Assembly: GCA_009746045.1 (NCBI GenBank)
Contig: RPFO01000225.1
Span: 1-64,000 of the forward strand
From: Mesostigma viride
Taxonomy: Eukaryota; Streptophyta; Mesostigmatophyceae; Mesostigmatales; Mesostigmataceae
Reading direction: 5' to 3'
DNA length: 64,000 bases
Part shown: positions 1-9,890 of the stretch, one piece after another
Numbering within the stretch: the stretch's first letter is position 1
How the letters are laid out: each line of letters begins with the position of its first letter
Position numbers and translations under genes: made by a program
The notes under the pieces: generated by a model
Told to the model about the DNA's origin: nothing
Seen by the model: only the letters and a program-made list of their open reading frames with translations
The model's database searches: none

Positions 1-627
1 CCAAGAGATGAGCTCGCCTACTTTGTTTGAGGCTTGGAAGCTCGCCTTCTCCAAGGCATTGGAGGAGTGGTTGCAGTTTGAGTGTGCTGCACCAAACAGA
101 CAGCGACGTCCCTCCCAGCCTCGCCCAGCATCAAAGGAAGCTGGTGCCTTTTGAGATTTGTGCTGAAGAGGAAGGTTGTGGATGAGGTGACAATGCCCCA
201 TGTCAGGCCTGTCCTGAATGAGTTCACGGCACGGGGAGTCTGCCAGGAGAGGAGCTATACACACGCCAGGGATGCTACACGACACATGGAGGAATTTTGC
301 TATGTCTCTACGTGGGGTTGCTGAACAGGGGAGCAGCTATGTCATCAGTGCTGCTGGACTTCAAGAGGGCATTTTTTAAAATCTGATCCAGAAGTGGCCA
401 GGAGGGTGTGGAAGCAGGATGAGCCTTACTGTGTTGAGGTGCCTGCCATCTGGAAGCTGGAGCTGCATCAACAATTCCTGGTTATTCTGAAGGGCCTGGA
501 AGGACTCAGGTCGAGCCCAATCATCTGGAGACTCACACTGCAGGAAGCTCTGATCAGTGAGTGTGGCTTGAGAGTGTCTTCAGTTGATCCCTGTTTGCTG
601 CTGGCCCAATGGGAGGGTCTGCCAGTG
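1..627 (+). pseudogene. CopA reverse transcriptase, degenerate N-terminal half
   Basis: This stretch aligns by eye with CopE pol around 20500-20970: the shared track runs through FVLK/FVIK, PHVRPVLNEF, LDFKRAF and KGLEGLRSSPIIWR to the block before the RT active site. Several frame changes and stops break it (compare 82-324 with 394-627), for example around the FKRAF block near 360-390, where the equivalent of the CopE EGD residues is lost. From 394 to 627 one frame is open and rejoins the frame at 6754 once Cop1 is ignored. Such decay fits an older insertion than Cop1, CopD or CopF. Nothing suggests a host gene. Confidence 0.8.
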
Positions 628-1371
628 TGTCAAGACATGGTCCCTTGTATTTGTACCCACCTGACCTGGCTAGATAGATAGAGGCTCTTGTACAGGAGCC
701 ACTGTTTTTTATCCCGTTGGATTTGGCCTACAAATGAGAAAGTTGTGGCCAGTTTTAGTAATCAGGGATTAGTACCTATGCCAAGTGGATCCTTATAGGC
801 AGCTGACAAATCTGTCTATGTCAGCTGACCTATGACATGTCAGATGAGAATCTATGACAGGACAGTTGACTGATTGACATGTACACTGTGCATGTCAGAT
901 GTGGCGCTGATATGTTCACGCCAGATTTACTTCATCATCATCAGATCACACACAGAGAGATCTTTTATTAAATAGTTAGATTACTGTGCAGCAGTTACAA
1001 GTTAAGACTGTACATCAGTTACAAGATAAGGCTGTACAGCAGTTACAAGATAAGATTTATTCTTGTCTAGATCTGATTGGTAGCCTGTACACTGACCTAA
1101 CCTGATTGGTGGCCTGAGTATTACATGAGAATATTCCTAGGCACATTCCTAGCCAGCCAATCAGGTCATTCCAGTTTTCTGCCTGTGTTTTTTCCTCGAG
1201 TTAATAAAACAACTGAGGAGCCTTGCCAAAGGTACTCCTCACTATCATTCTGCCTCAAACTGAGTCTCTGTCTCTTTGCTTCCATCCTCCATAGCCTGTA
1301 CCTGCAAGGACAGGCACATTTGGGTTCAATCACAAGCATTGTAGAAGGCAAACCCATTAGTTCTTTCAACA
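628..1371 (+). repeat. Cop1 5' LTR
   Basis: This is a 744-bp direct repeat of 6002-6748, starting TGTCAAG and ending TTCAACA. It holds three 24-bp tandem copies around CAGTTACAAG (983-1054), a possible enhancer-like block. AATAAAA near 1202-1208 is a candidate polyadenylation signal. Confidence 0.95.
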
Positions 1372-1383
1372 TGGTATCGGAGG
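1372..1383 (+). other. Cop1 primer-binding site (initiator Met tRNA type)
   Basis: TGGTATCGGAGG directly follows the 5' LTR and closely matches the TGGTATCAGAGC-type site of many copia elements, complementary to the 3' end of initiator methionine tRNA. Confidence 0.8.
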
Positions 1384-1462
1384 TTTGATGCCTACCCTGC
1401 ATTTGAGGAGCAGAGACATTCATCTGACTACCCCAGAGACAACACCCAGACCCAGATCAACC

Positions 1463-2360
1463 ATGGAGGATCAAGACACCCAAACTGCTACCAGACAGCC
1501 TGACTACACCTCTCTTGTTTCAACAGTTGCCAAGAGCTGCAAGAAATTTGTTGGTGCAGCTGGTGATGATTACAGCAAGTGGGAGGAGTGGAAGAATTTG
1601 TTTTTGGCTGTTGTCAGTCTTTTCAGTTTGGATGCTGTCCTGCTGGGTACTGAGGAGAATGACAGGGCTGATAAGGCCCTGTGGGCAGCTTTGCTCACCT
1701 GTCTAACAGGTGAAGCTGCACGCCTAATGGCCACTGTGGCCAACAAAACTGGTAGCCAAGCATGGCAGTGTCTCATGGAGAACTATGAGCAAACCAGGCT
1801 AACCAAGAGTCACAGGTTTGAGCTGAGGAGCAAGCTGCACCGCCTACAGAAGCTTCCTAACGAGACCATGCAACAGCTTGTGAGGAGGGCGGAGCTTCTA
1901 CGTGCTGACTACCAGGCTGCAGGGGGAGTCATCCAGGACCGTGATTTTGCTGCCATTCTACTGGGAGCACTGACAGACGAGTACCGCCCTGCGCTGGTGT
2001 CTGTACGGTTCAACGAGGAGGACCCACTACCTGTGGTGAAGAGGGCACTCATGGAGGCGGAGGATCTGCTCAAGGGGGGACGTGCTGTGGTGAAAAAGGA
2101 GAGTGCTGGCACTGGCCAGGCCTACCACACCAACAGCAAGGGGAACGGGGGGACCAAGAAATGCAGTCACTGTGGCCTGTCAAATCACAAGGACAAAGAC
2201 TGCTGGAAGGAGCATCCTGAGAAGGCCCCACGCTGGTACCCCAACCAGCACAGGGGGGCAAGGGCGGCAACCGAGGGAACCAGAACAAGGGACGCAACGC
2301 ACCTGCTGGATCCGCTGCCAACGCAACTCAGGAGGCGGCTGAACTGCCGCCTGGCTTCTG
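1463..2360 (+). CDS. Cop1 gag (nucleocapsid polyprotein)
   Basis: I place the start at ATG 1463 (MEDQDTQTATRQ), after the leader; an in-frame upstream ATG at 1385 lies too close to the primer site to be preferred. The protein has the copia gag (UBN2/retrotran_gag-like) helical body with W-x-x-W-K near residue 40, then a CCHC zinc knuckle C-S-H-C-x4-H-x4-C at 2163-2206 that binds RNA. The true frame leaves this ORF around the G6 run at 2253-2258: the downstream pol frame reads back in-frame to that point as a glycine/asparagine-rich linker. The assembled gag therefore shifts by -1 into pol. This could be a real lesion or an uncorrected homopolymer deletion; the absence of a stop there argues against a programmed site. 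Confidence 0.85.
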
Positions 2361-2361
2361 C

Positions 2362-5300
2362 ATGGTCACCATCGCCGAGGAGTCGCCGTCGACGCCGCTG
2401 GAGGCTGCTGCTCTCACGCAGTATACGTGCGACAACCTCACCTGGGTGCTGGACTCGGCTGCGAGCAGCCACATGTCCCCGTGCCGTTCTGACTTTGTGT
2501 CTCTGACCCCCCACAGCAGGGCAATCGCTGGCTCCGGCGGACAGCTGCACGCTACCGGCCAGGGCACCATCGCTGTGGAGCTTCCTGGCCACAGCGTGCG
2601 CTTGCAAGGAGCGCTGCTTGTACCTGGCCTGAATGCACGACTCCTTTCAGTCGCGCAACTCGCAAAGGCAGGTCACAAGGTGGATTTCCACAAAGAGACA
2701 GTGGTGCTGGATAACAAGCATCACAAGATCGCCATGCAGAACAACATCTACGTGTTACCTGCGGCGAAGACAGCGCCAGCGATGGCTGCTGTGACGGTGG
2801 AGCGGCCGGTTAACCTGCTGCTGCACTGGCGTTTGGGCCATGCTGGTGCCGACCGCATCAAGAAGCTGGTTGCCATCCCTGCATCCAACTTGACGACGAG
2901 GAGTCCAACTGCTCCTGGCTGCCCATCCTGCCCGGCTGGCTTCATCAAGCGCCAGCCATTTCCGCCAGGGCAGCGGCGATCCACTGTGCCGCGCGCCAAG
3001 CTTCATGGCGACCTGCTGGGCCCGATGAGCGTCGAGTCGCTGGGGGGAGCCCGCTACTTCTTGGGCATCACTGACGATGCCACTCGGTGGCGATGGGGGT
3101 TTGCGCTCAAGACCAAGGACGAGGCGGTGGGGCGGTTTGCAGAGCTGCTCGTCCGCGATATTCGCCCCTTCTACGCCGGCTCTGTCGTGCTGCGCACCGA
3201 CAATGACGCGGTCTTCACCGGTCAAGCCTGGCGGGCGGTGTGTGCTGAACACCGCGTCCACCAGGAGTTCTCCGCGCCTTACTGCCCTGAGCAGAACGGC
3301 GTAGCGGAGCGGCTCTGGGGCCTGGCAATGGGCATGACTCTGCGATGTTGACACACGCCGGCCTGGGGAAGGCATACTGGGCATTGGCACTCCAGTGTGC
3401 TATTTATATCTGAACCGCCTGCCGTGCTCCTCGAATCCTGGTGATGCCACGCCACACTTTTTGCTGACAGGTCATCACGCTGATCTGTCGCACATGCGCA
3501 TTTTCGGCTGCCCAGCCTGGCATCGTGTGGAAGGGCATCGTGGCAAGCTGGAGGCCAAGGCCATGCCTGGCATTTTTGTCGGTTATGCTCCCGACTCGCC
3601 GGCATATCTGATCCTGGACTCCGCCACTCGCACTTTGGTGCAACGTCGCCACGTGGCCTTCAATGAGGCCTGGCGCAACGACGCCCTGCCATCACCTCAG
3701 CTGCTGCCGGCACTGGTGGAGGGGGAGGAGGCTTCCGAGCTTCTGCTGCCACCGGTCACTGAGAATTCTGTCCCTGGGCCTGATACTACTCTGGCCCTAC
3801 CGCCCTCTGGTCCTGTGACTAGAGCCATGGCGCGGCGCGCCGCTGCCAGCAGTGAGGACGCTGCTGTGGGCGCTGCCAGCAGTGGGGGCACTGCTTTGGG
3901 GGATGCCAGTGGTGAGGGGGGCTCGCCACTGGAGGCTTTGTCGGGGGATGCCAGTGGTGAGGGGGGCTCGCCACTGGAGGAGGCGCCAGCGCCAAGTCCT
4001 GAGCCCAAACCCGCTGAGTCTGAGTCTGCACCTGTTTTCGCACCAAGTCCTGCGCTGGAGGCGTCGTCGGCTTCTACCTCTACACCACCTGGACACGTGT
4101 CGACGGCAGACACACCTGCTGCTGAATCTCCTTCTTCGTCCCAGCTACACAAATTAGTGCAGGCCCTCCGCGGCAAGCAACCGGCTGCCGCTATGGCCAC
4201 TGCTGCACTGGTGTCCGACGGCGTTGCACATGATCCCCTCGCTCAGGTGTTACCCACAACCCCTCTTGATCGTGTTTCCCCTAAATGGGCTCGTTTTTAC
4301 CCTGACTACATGAGTGTGCGTGATCTGTTTGATACTTTCTCACTCCACACTAGCTCAGGTTCCACGTCCATCCCCTCCTCTTTTGCTGAGGCCCATGCTA
4401 GCCCTGAGTGGCGTGCTGCGATGGATAGTGAGCTTTCTAGCATTCGCGAACATGCAGTATATTCACTCGTTTCTTCCAAGTCTCTTCCTCGCACTGCCAA
4501 GGTCCTTCCATCTCGGTGGGTGTTTGCTGTCAAAAGCGATGGCCGTTTCAAGGCCCGTTTTGTTGTGAAGGGCTTTGCTCAGCGGGAAGGCATAGATTTC
4601 ACTGAGGTCTTTAGCCCTACTGTTCGTTCCTCCACCATTCGTTTGGCACTAGCTTTTGGTGTCTCGTCTGGGTATGTGCTGAAGCAACTTGATGTTCGCA
4701 CTGCGTTTTTGTACGCCCCACTTTCTGAGGACGTCTATGTGCGTCCTCCTGCTGGCTTTGAGCAGCGTGATGCCGCTGGTGATGTGCTGGTGTGGAAGCT
4801 GCAACGCAGCCTCTATGGCATCAAGCAGGCACCACGTAACTGGCACAAAACATTTAGTGCCTATCTTCTCTCCGATGGTGCTGTACAAAGCCCAACGGAT
4901 TCCTGCCTGTACGTGTATCCCACGTCTCGTACGTTTGTGTTTGTCCATGTCGACGACATTATTGCAGGCAGTCCTTCCTCTTCCTGGCTGGCCTCGTGGT
5001 CTCATCGTTTGGCCAGCAAGTTTCAGATCACCGAGTCCGATGACCCTTCTTTTTTCCTCGGTGTTTCTCTCCATGTCGACCCTGTTTCCCGGTCTCTTTC
5101 CTTGCACCAAACTGTGTATATTGAGGCCCTGGCTGCCCGCTTTGGGCTTTCTCCCTCCTTCCCTGTACGCACCCCGGTCAGTGTGTCCCGTGTTAGTCCC
5201 CAACGCGAGGGGGGAATGCAGCTCAATGCCCCGGACACCCAGCTGTATCAGTCCAAAACCGGTGCCGTGCTGTATGTCGCGCTGTGGACACGTCCAGACA

Positions 5301-5899
5301 TTGCTTTTGCTGTCAACCAACTGGCTCAGCACATGCAGGCACCCACGGCAGCCCACATGGAGGCTGCCGACCGCCTGATCCGGTACCTCTACACCACGAG
5401 GGACAAGGGTCTGCGGTATGGTCAGGAAGGGGGGCTGGAGGCCTGGACTGACGCTGACTGGGCTAACTGCCCAGAGTCCAGACGCTCTGTGACGGGCAAC
5501 CTGGTCCTGTTCCGGGGTGCGCCCGTGGAGTGGTGCAGCCGCAAGCAACCCATTGTTGCTCTGTCTTCCTGCGAGGCAGAGTACATTGCTGCGAGCAGCG
5601 TCACCCAGCTGGTGCTGCCACTCAGGCGCCTGCTGGGAGACCTGGGTGCACCGGTGGAGGGGCCCACGACCGTGCTGTGCGACAACACTGGCGCGGTGGC
5701 CCTGGCCAAGGATCCTGTGCACCCCAAGCGCACCAAGCACATCGACGTGCGCTACCACTTCATCCGTGAGCAGGTGGAGGGGGGCTCCATCTGCATGCGT
5801 CACTGCCCTGGCAAGGACAACCTGGCTGACATCTTCACCAAGGCCCTGGGAAGGGCACGGTTCATCACCCTGCGGGACAAGCTGCTGGTGTCTACTTAG
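2362..5899 (+). pseudogene. Cop1 pol: protease, integrase, RT, RNase H with two internal frame breaks
   Basis: The canonical copia order is visible. Protease: WVLDSAASSHM (active Asp codon 2452-2454). Integrase: zinc site HWRLGH...CPSC, catalytic Asp in LHGDLLGP (about 3010), Asp in RTDND (about 3197), Glu in QNGVAER (about 3308). A proline/serine-rich linker holds a duplicated GDASGEGGSPLE unit (3898-3985). RT: RWVFAVK, AFLYAPL, SLYGIKQAPRNW and FVHVDDI (4943-4960). RNase H: WTDADWA, LSSCEAEY; end DIFTKAL, stop 5897-5899. The frame shifts by -1 at about 3340 and again between 3385 and 3400, so integrase and RT are not in one frame as assembled. The near-identical LTRs make old decay unlikely; recent lesions or sequencing deletions fit better. 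Confidence 0.9.
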
Positions 5900-5993
5900 A
5901 TATGCAGTTGTATATGCCCACAGGGGCTGAGAGCTTTTTTTGCTCTAAGTGTTATACTTGACAGGATAGCACTAGAGCAAGGTCATGTGTTGT

Positions 5994-6001
5994 AAGGGGG
6001 G
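5994..6001 (+). other. Cop1 polypurine tract
   Basis: AAGGGGGG lies immediately before the 3' LTR (6002) and is the plus-strand priming tract expected there. The 5900-5993 stretch before it is short 3' noncoding sequence with nothing else recognised. Confidence 0.8.
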
Positions 6002-6748
6002 TGTCAAGGACATGGTCCTTGTATTTGTACCCACCTGACCTGGCTAGATAGATAGAGGCTCTTGTACAGGAGCCACTGTTTTTTATCCCGTTGGATTTGG
6101 CCTACAAATGAGAAAGTTGTGGCCAGTTTTAGTAATCAGGGATTAGTACCTATGCCAAGTGGATCCTTATAGGCAGCTGACAAATCTGTCTATGTCAGCT
6201 GACCTATGACATGTCAGATGAGAATCTATGACAGGACAGTTGACTGATTGACATGTACACTGTGCATGTCAGATGTGGCGCTGATATGTTCACGCCAGAT
6301 TTACTTCATCATCATCAGATCACACACAGAGAGATCTTTTATTAAATAGTTAGATTACTGTGCAGCAGTTACAAGTTAAGACTGTACATCAGTTACAAGA
6401 TAAGGCTGTACAGCAGTTACAAGATAAGATTTATTCTTGTCTAGATCTGATTGGTAGCCTGTACACTGACCTAACCTGATTGGTGGCCTGAGTATTACAT
6501 GAGAATATTCCTAGGCACATTCCTAGCCAGCCAATCAGGTCATTCCAGTTTTCTGCCTGTGTTTTTTTTCCTCGAGTTAATAAAACAACTGAGGAGCCTT
6601 GCCAAAGGTACTCCTCACTATCATTCTGCCTCAAACTGAGTCTCTGTCTCTTTGCTTCCATCCTCCATAGCCTGTACCTGCAAGGACAGGCACATTTGGG
6701 TTCCAATCACAAGCATTGTAGAAGGCAAACCCATTAGTTCTTTCAACA
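6002..6748 (+). repeat. Cop1 3' LTR
   Basis: This is the 747-bp partner of the 5' LTR, with differences limited to a few single-base changes and indels (for example two extra T in a T-run). The 24-bp triplicate is at 6357-6428. It ends at 6748 and is followed by the CAGTG target duplication. Confidence 0.95.
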
Positions 6749-6753
6749 CAGTG

Positions 6754-7683
6754 TATGCTAGTTTGCATGGAGATGATCTGCATTTGCTAGCCCCCACGAC
6801 CTGGCTGAAGAAGTTTATTCCTGTCATCAGTGGCAAGTTTTCACTGGGCAAGGAGTTGTGGCAGGAGCCCAACAAGCCTGTAGTGTTCTGTGGAATGCAG
6901 GCTACCCTGTTCAGGAGGGACGGGGAGTGGAGTATCAGGCTTCAGGCTGGAGGAGATTATAAACAGACCATTGTGAAGGCCTTGCCAGAGAAGATCACCC
7001 AGGCTGCAGGACCTGAGTTGAGAGGCATGTGGGCCTGGTTTGCCAGCATCTGTGGTCCGTCTCTGATGGTCCATAGCAGAATGCCTGATGAGGTGCTTGA
7101 GGATGAGAAGCCTCGAGTCATAGCCCGGTTGGTGGAGAGTACCCCTGATCTGATTTTGTCTGGGATTGACTTTGCCCAGCCTATCACCTTGGAGATCTTT
7201 GTTGACAGTTCCATGGATGCTCGCCAGGTTACCAAGGTCAGGGGGAGATCTGCTGCTCTGTTTGCTTTTTATCAGAGCAGGGCAAGTTTGTTCAGCTGGT
7301 ACAGCAGACTGCAGAAGAGGGTCTGTATCAGTTCAGATGTGGCAGAATGCAGGGCCATATGCGAGGGGATCCAGTCCAGCCTGTACATAAAGGAGTTAAT
7401 GCTGGAGCTGGCTTCAGTTACCCCTTGGACCTTGCAGATGGAGACGTTGTTGCTAACAGACAGCATGGGTATGGTCCAGTTTGTTCACAAGCAGCTGGCC
7501 AGAAGCCGGGACCTGGATTATTTGTTGCTGAAGGAGTTAGCCAGTTTGGTTGACTTGAAGCATATCCCTGGCGAGGAGAACCCTGCTGATGCATTGACAA
7601 AGCTGCCACACAAGGCCCCAGCCCAGTACAATGTACTGAGGAAGCTCATGAATGCTGACTGTCAAGTCGGTCTATCTGTCTAA
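6754..7683 (+). pseudogene. CopA pol, RT active-site half plus RNase H
   Basis: After the Cop1 insertion the frame continues with SLHGDDLHL, the RT metal-binding block with HGDD in place of YVDD, then an RT thumb, and RNase H with VDSSMDARQVTK, SSDVAECRAIC and LLTDSMGMV, and the terminal NPADALTK motif. The stop is TAA at 7681-7683. The ORF appears to start at 6652, but the first 33 codons are Cop1 LTR and do not belong. The open frame here contrasts with the broken 1-627 part. It is called pseudogene because the element is interrupted and its first half is degenerate. Confidence 0.85.
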
Positions 7684-7717
7684 AAGCTGAGAGCTGGGTG
7701 CTTAAGTCTTTGGATAT

Positions 7718-8209
7718 AGTTGCAATCTGTTGCTTGACCGAAATGCGTGTATAAACTGGTGCATGCATAATGGAATGTAAATCTGTGAAACAATACTCAC
7801 AATTGCTGCACACAGCTTGTGTACATGACCATGGTGGCAGTATAGCCAAGCTGATGCATTATAACTAGTGGTCGCGCTGCATGACTGTTGAGCACTGACT
7901 GTCGGTCAGGCTGTTGAAGTCGTGCCAAGGATTGATGAGATAAAACACCCCTTCAGCGGGCAGACGAATACGGCAATATTCCCTGCTAATGGATATTTGT
8001 AAATGGTTCTAGAAGCGTCTAGAAGCATTGTGCAACGCTGGCGTAACGCTAGTTCAGTGTGCCTCTTGGAAATCGCTAATGCACATGAAATGTGATTGGT
8101 GCAATCTTGATACCCTAGGCTTAGCAGGGATTACCTATTGGCTATATTTGGAATAAACGTACACCTATTTACCTGGAAATGTGATTGGTGCAATGACGAT
8201 AAGGCCTAT
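7718..8209 (+). repeat. CopC 5' LTR, left part
   Basis: It matches 17233-17640 of the 3' LTR except for the extra 89 bp between the 19-bp direct repeats. It is interrupted at 8209/8210 by CopB. Confidence 0.93.
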
Positions 8210-8638
8210 AGTTGTGCTCCCGAGTGGCATCTATCCGCTGGCCGGTAGTCGCCGGCCTGGGCGCCTAGTCAGGTGGGCATCAAAGATTGGTGTCTAGATG
8301 CTAGTCGGTGCCTAAGCAAGGTACGGAAGCCAGTGCGCGCCGGGACGGTCAGAGAACCGTCGCCCTCGGTAGCACAGATCCGCTGAGTGCCGGTAGTCTC
8401 GGGTTAGAGGCTCGAGCATGCACTATCGGGTAGCCTACCGGTAGTCTCGGGTTAGAGGCTCGAGCATGCCTTATCGGTTAGCGCCGCGCCGCTGAGCTCC
8501 TTGCGGCCTGGCCAGCTGCAAGGGTTCAATAGCAATCAGTGGCGGCTGCGGGCTCAGCCTCCCACAATCGGTTCCCCAAACAACAAAAATCCCGTCTCCA
8601 TCGCCGGCGTGCTAGCCAGCGGTGAAGGGCGTTCAACT
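8210..8638 (+). repeat. CopB 5' LTR
   Basis: It starts AGTTGTGCTCC and ends GGGCGTTCAACT (429 bp). A phrase around CCGGTAGTCTCGGGTTAGAG occurs twice (about 8390-8420 and 8439-8468), an internal short direct repeat. The interior begins TGTATTCACAAC, the same TGTATTCA that follows the CopD LTR, so it is a candidate primer site not ending in the usual TGG. Confidence 0.85.
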
Positions 8639-8684
8639 TGTATTCACAACAGTCAACATTACCGTTGACCATTTTTCTGGGCTC

Positions 8685-9890
8685 ATGGCGCGTGGCGCGG
8701 AGCGAACGCAAGCTGCAACCCAGGACCAGGGAACGCAAGCATCAACTCCGGCGGATGGGAGTGGCGCAGCCACCGTGGCGACTGAGCCAGCTGGGGGCTC
8801 GGTCAGCACAGCTCCGGGGCAGCAGTCAGCACCAACTGCCCGGAAAGTTTTCAAGAAAGAAGAGCTGCCAAGTAAGCTGCCAGAAATTCTGACGCCGTCC
8901 GCCGTGGAGGAGTTTATTAACAGCCTGGGCGAGCTCCGGCAGGACTACAACGAACTGTCCGACGCAGTTTTCCTCACCAAGCTGCGCCGGTCAGAGGTAT
9001 GCAACGAGTCTACGGGTAATGCGGACGTGCGCGGGGTCATTATCAACGCCAGCAAAGAGGCGTGGACCTGGCCCGACACAGTGAAGGCCCTGCAAGAGGT
9101 GCTTGACACCTCAAGCTTTCCTGACGAGGAAAAGGAGGGGCAGGCGCTGGTGCGCAACCTGTCGCTTGACCCGAACTACCTCAGCTCGGACATGGCCAGA
9201 TTCGCGGCCCAGGTCCGGAGCAAGGGTGTCTTGAAGCACATGAGTAGCGAATATTTACTCAGCGCAGTTCTGGATGCGCTGGGGCTGACGCCAGAGAGCC
9301 GTGCCAATGTCAAGGCCGGTCTCGGCATGAAAATTGCGCTAGCTTCTTCCGTGGTAGTGGGCACCCCGGACGACCAGAAACGGTTCAACGCAGCCATGGC
9401 GCACCTCCGAGAGATGTTCAAGGACCGGGGCGGCCCCAGGCGTAACAACAAGCTGCCGACAGTTGCTCAGGTAAACCCTGTGCCTGCCTCGACCCCGCCA
9501 GCAGCTTCTCTGTCGGACTTGACCACTCTTGTTACCCAGCTGTCCACGACGGTGGCCGACAACGTGGTGCGAATGTTGGGTGGCAAACGCCGAGCTCGCG
9601 GTGGTCGGCACAACCAGAACGCGTCCAGCAAACGCGGGCCGGGAGGCGGTCAGGGCAAGCAGCCTCGACAGGAGGGCGGCGCTGGCAGGCAGCAACAGCA
9701 GCAGGGTGGCGTCCCCAAGGAGAAGGTCGTCTGCGAGCGGTGCACCGGCGTGGGGCACACCGAGGCCAACTGCACGCTGCGGCTGGACCTCGGCAAGGCG
9801 ACTCGAGTGTGCCGGCGCTGCTGGGCGGTTCGGCTTCCTGGACACGACCCCAACACATGCCGCGCCCCACGGCCAGCCATGCCCAAGTGA
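8685..9890 (+). CDS. CopB gag
   Basis: ATG 8685 (MARGAERTQ) is chosen over the upstream in-frame codon at 8622, which is inside the LTR; CopC gag also starts MARG. About 401 aa: an Ala/Thr-rich N-terminus, a helical capsid-like middle, a basic Arg/Gly/Gln-rich tract (about 9580-9715), and two zinc knuckles, C-E-R-C-x4-H-x4-C (9733-9774) and a longer C-R-R-C-x7-H-x4-C (9811-9860). It ends at TGA 9888-9890; pol continues in the same frame, so Gag-Pol would need read-through of UGA-C or would be lost. Binding of element RNA and particle assembly are the family role. Confidence 0.85.
   Translation: MARGAERTQAATQDQGTQASTPADGSGAATVATEPAGGSVSTAPGQQSAPTARKVFKKEELPSKLPEILTPSAVEEFINSLGELRQDYNELSDAVFLTKLRRSEVCNESTGNADVRGVIINASKEAWTWPDTVKALQEVLDTSSFPDEEKEGQALVRNLSLDPNYLSSDMARFAAQVRSKGVLKHMSSEYLLSAVLDALGLTPESRANVKAGLGMKIALASSVVVGTPDDQKRFNAAMAHLREMFKDRGGPRRNNKLPTVAQVNPVPASTPPAASLSDLTTLVTQLSTTVADNVVRMLGGKRRARGGRHNQNASSKRGPGGGQGKQPRQEGGAGRQQQQQGGVPKEKVVCERCTGVGHTEANCTLRLDLGKATRVCRRCWAVRLPGHDPNTCRAPRPAMPK

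Larger units (their letters stand above)
628..6748 (+). mobile_element. Cop1: canonical Ty1/copia retrotransposon inserted in CopA RT
   Basis: Cop1 has two near-identical LTRs (628-1371 and 6002-6748), TG...CA termini, and a 5-bp target duplication CAGTG at 623-627 and 6749-6753. A primer site follows the 5' LTR and a G-rich polypurine tract precedes the 3' LTR. Gene order is the standard gag-protease-integrase-RT-RNase H. The LTRs differ only by a few single-base changes and indels, so it is a recent insertion. As assembled, gag-pol is broken by three -1 frame shifts. It is the only element here with conventional copia features and is the reference for the unusual ones. Confidence 0.95.

Noticed and set aside
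2245..2265. Programmed frameshift at the Cop1 gag-pol junction
   Set aside because: No stop follows the G-run and two further -1 breaks lie in pol, so lesions or sequence errors explain it better.
4649..5803. 384-codon minus-strand ORF opposite Cop1 RT
   Set aside because: Mirror frame of a strongly coding strand; no recognisable domain.
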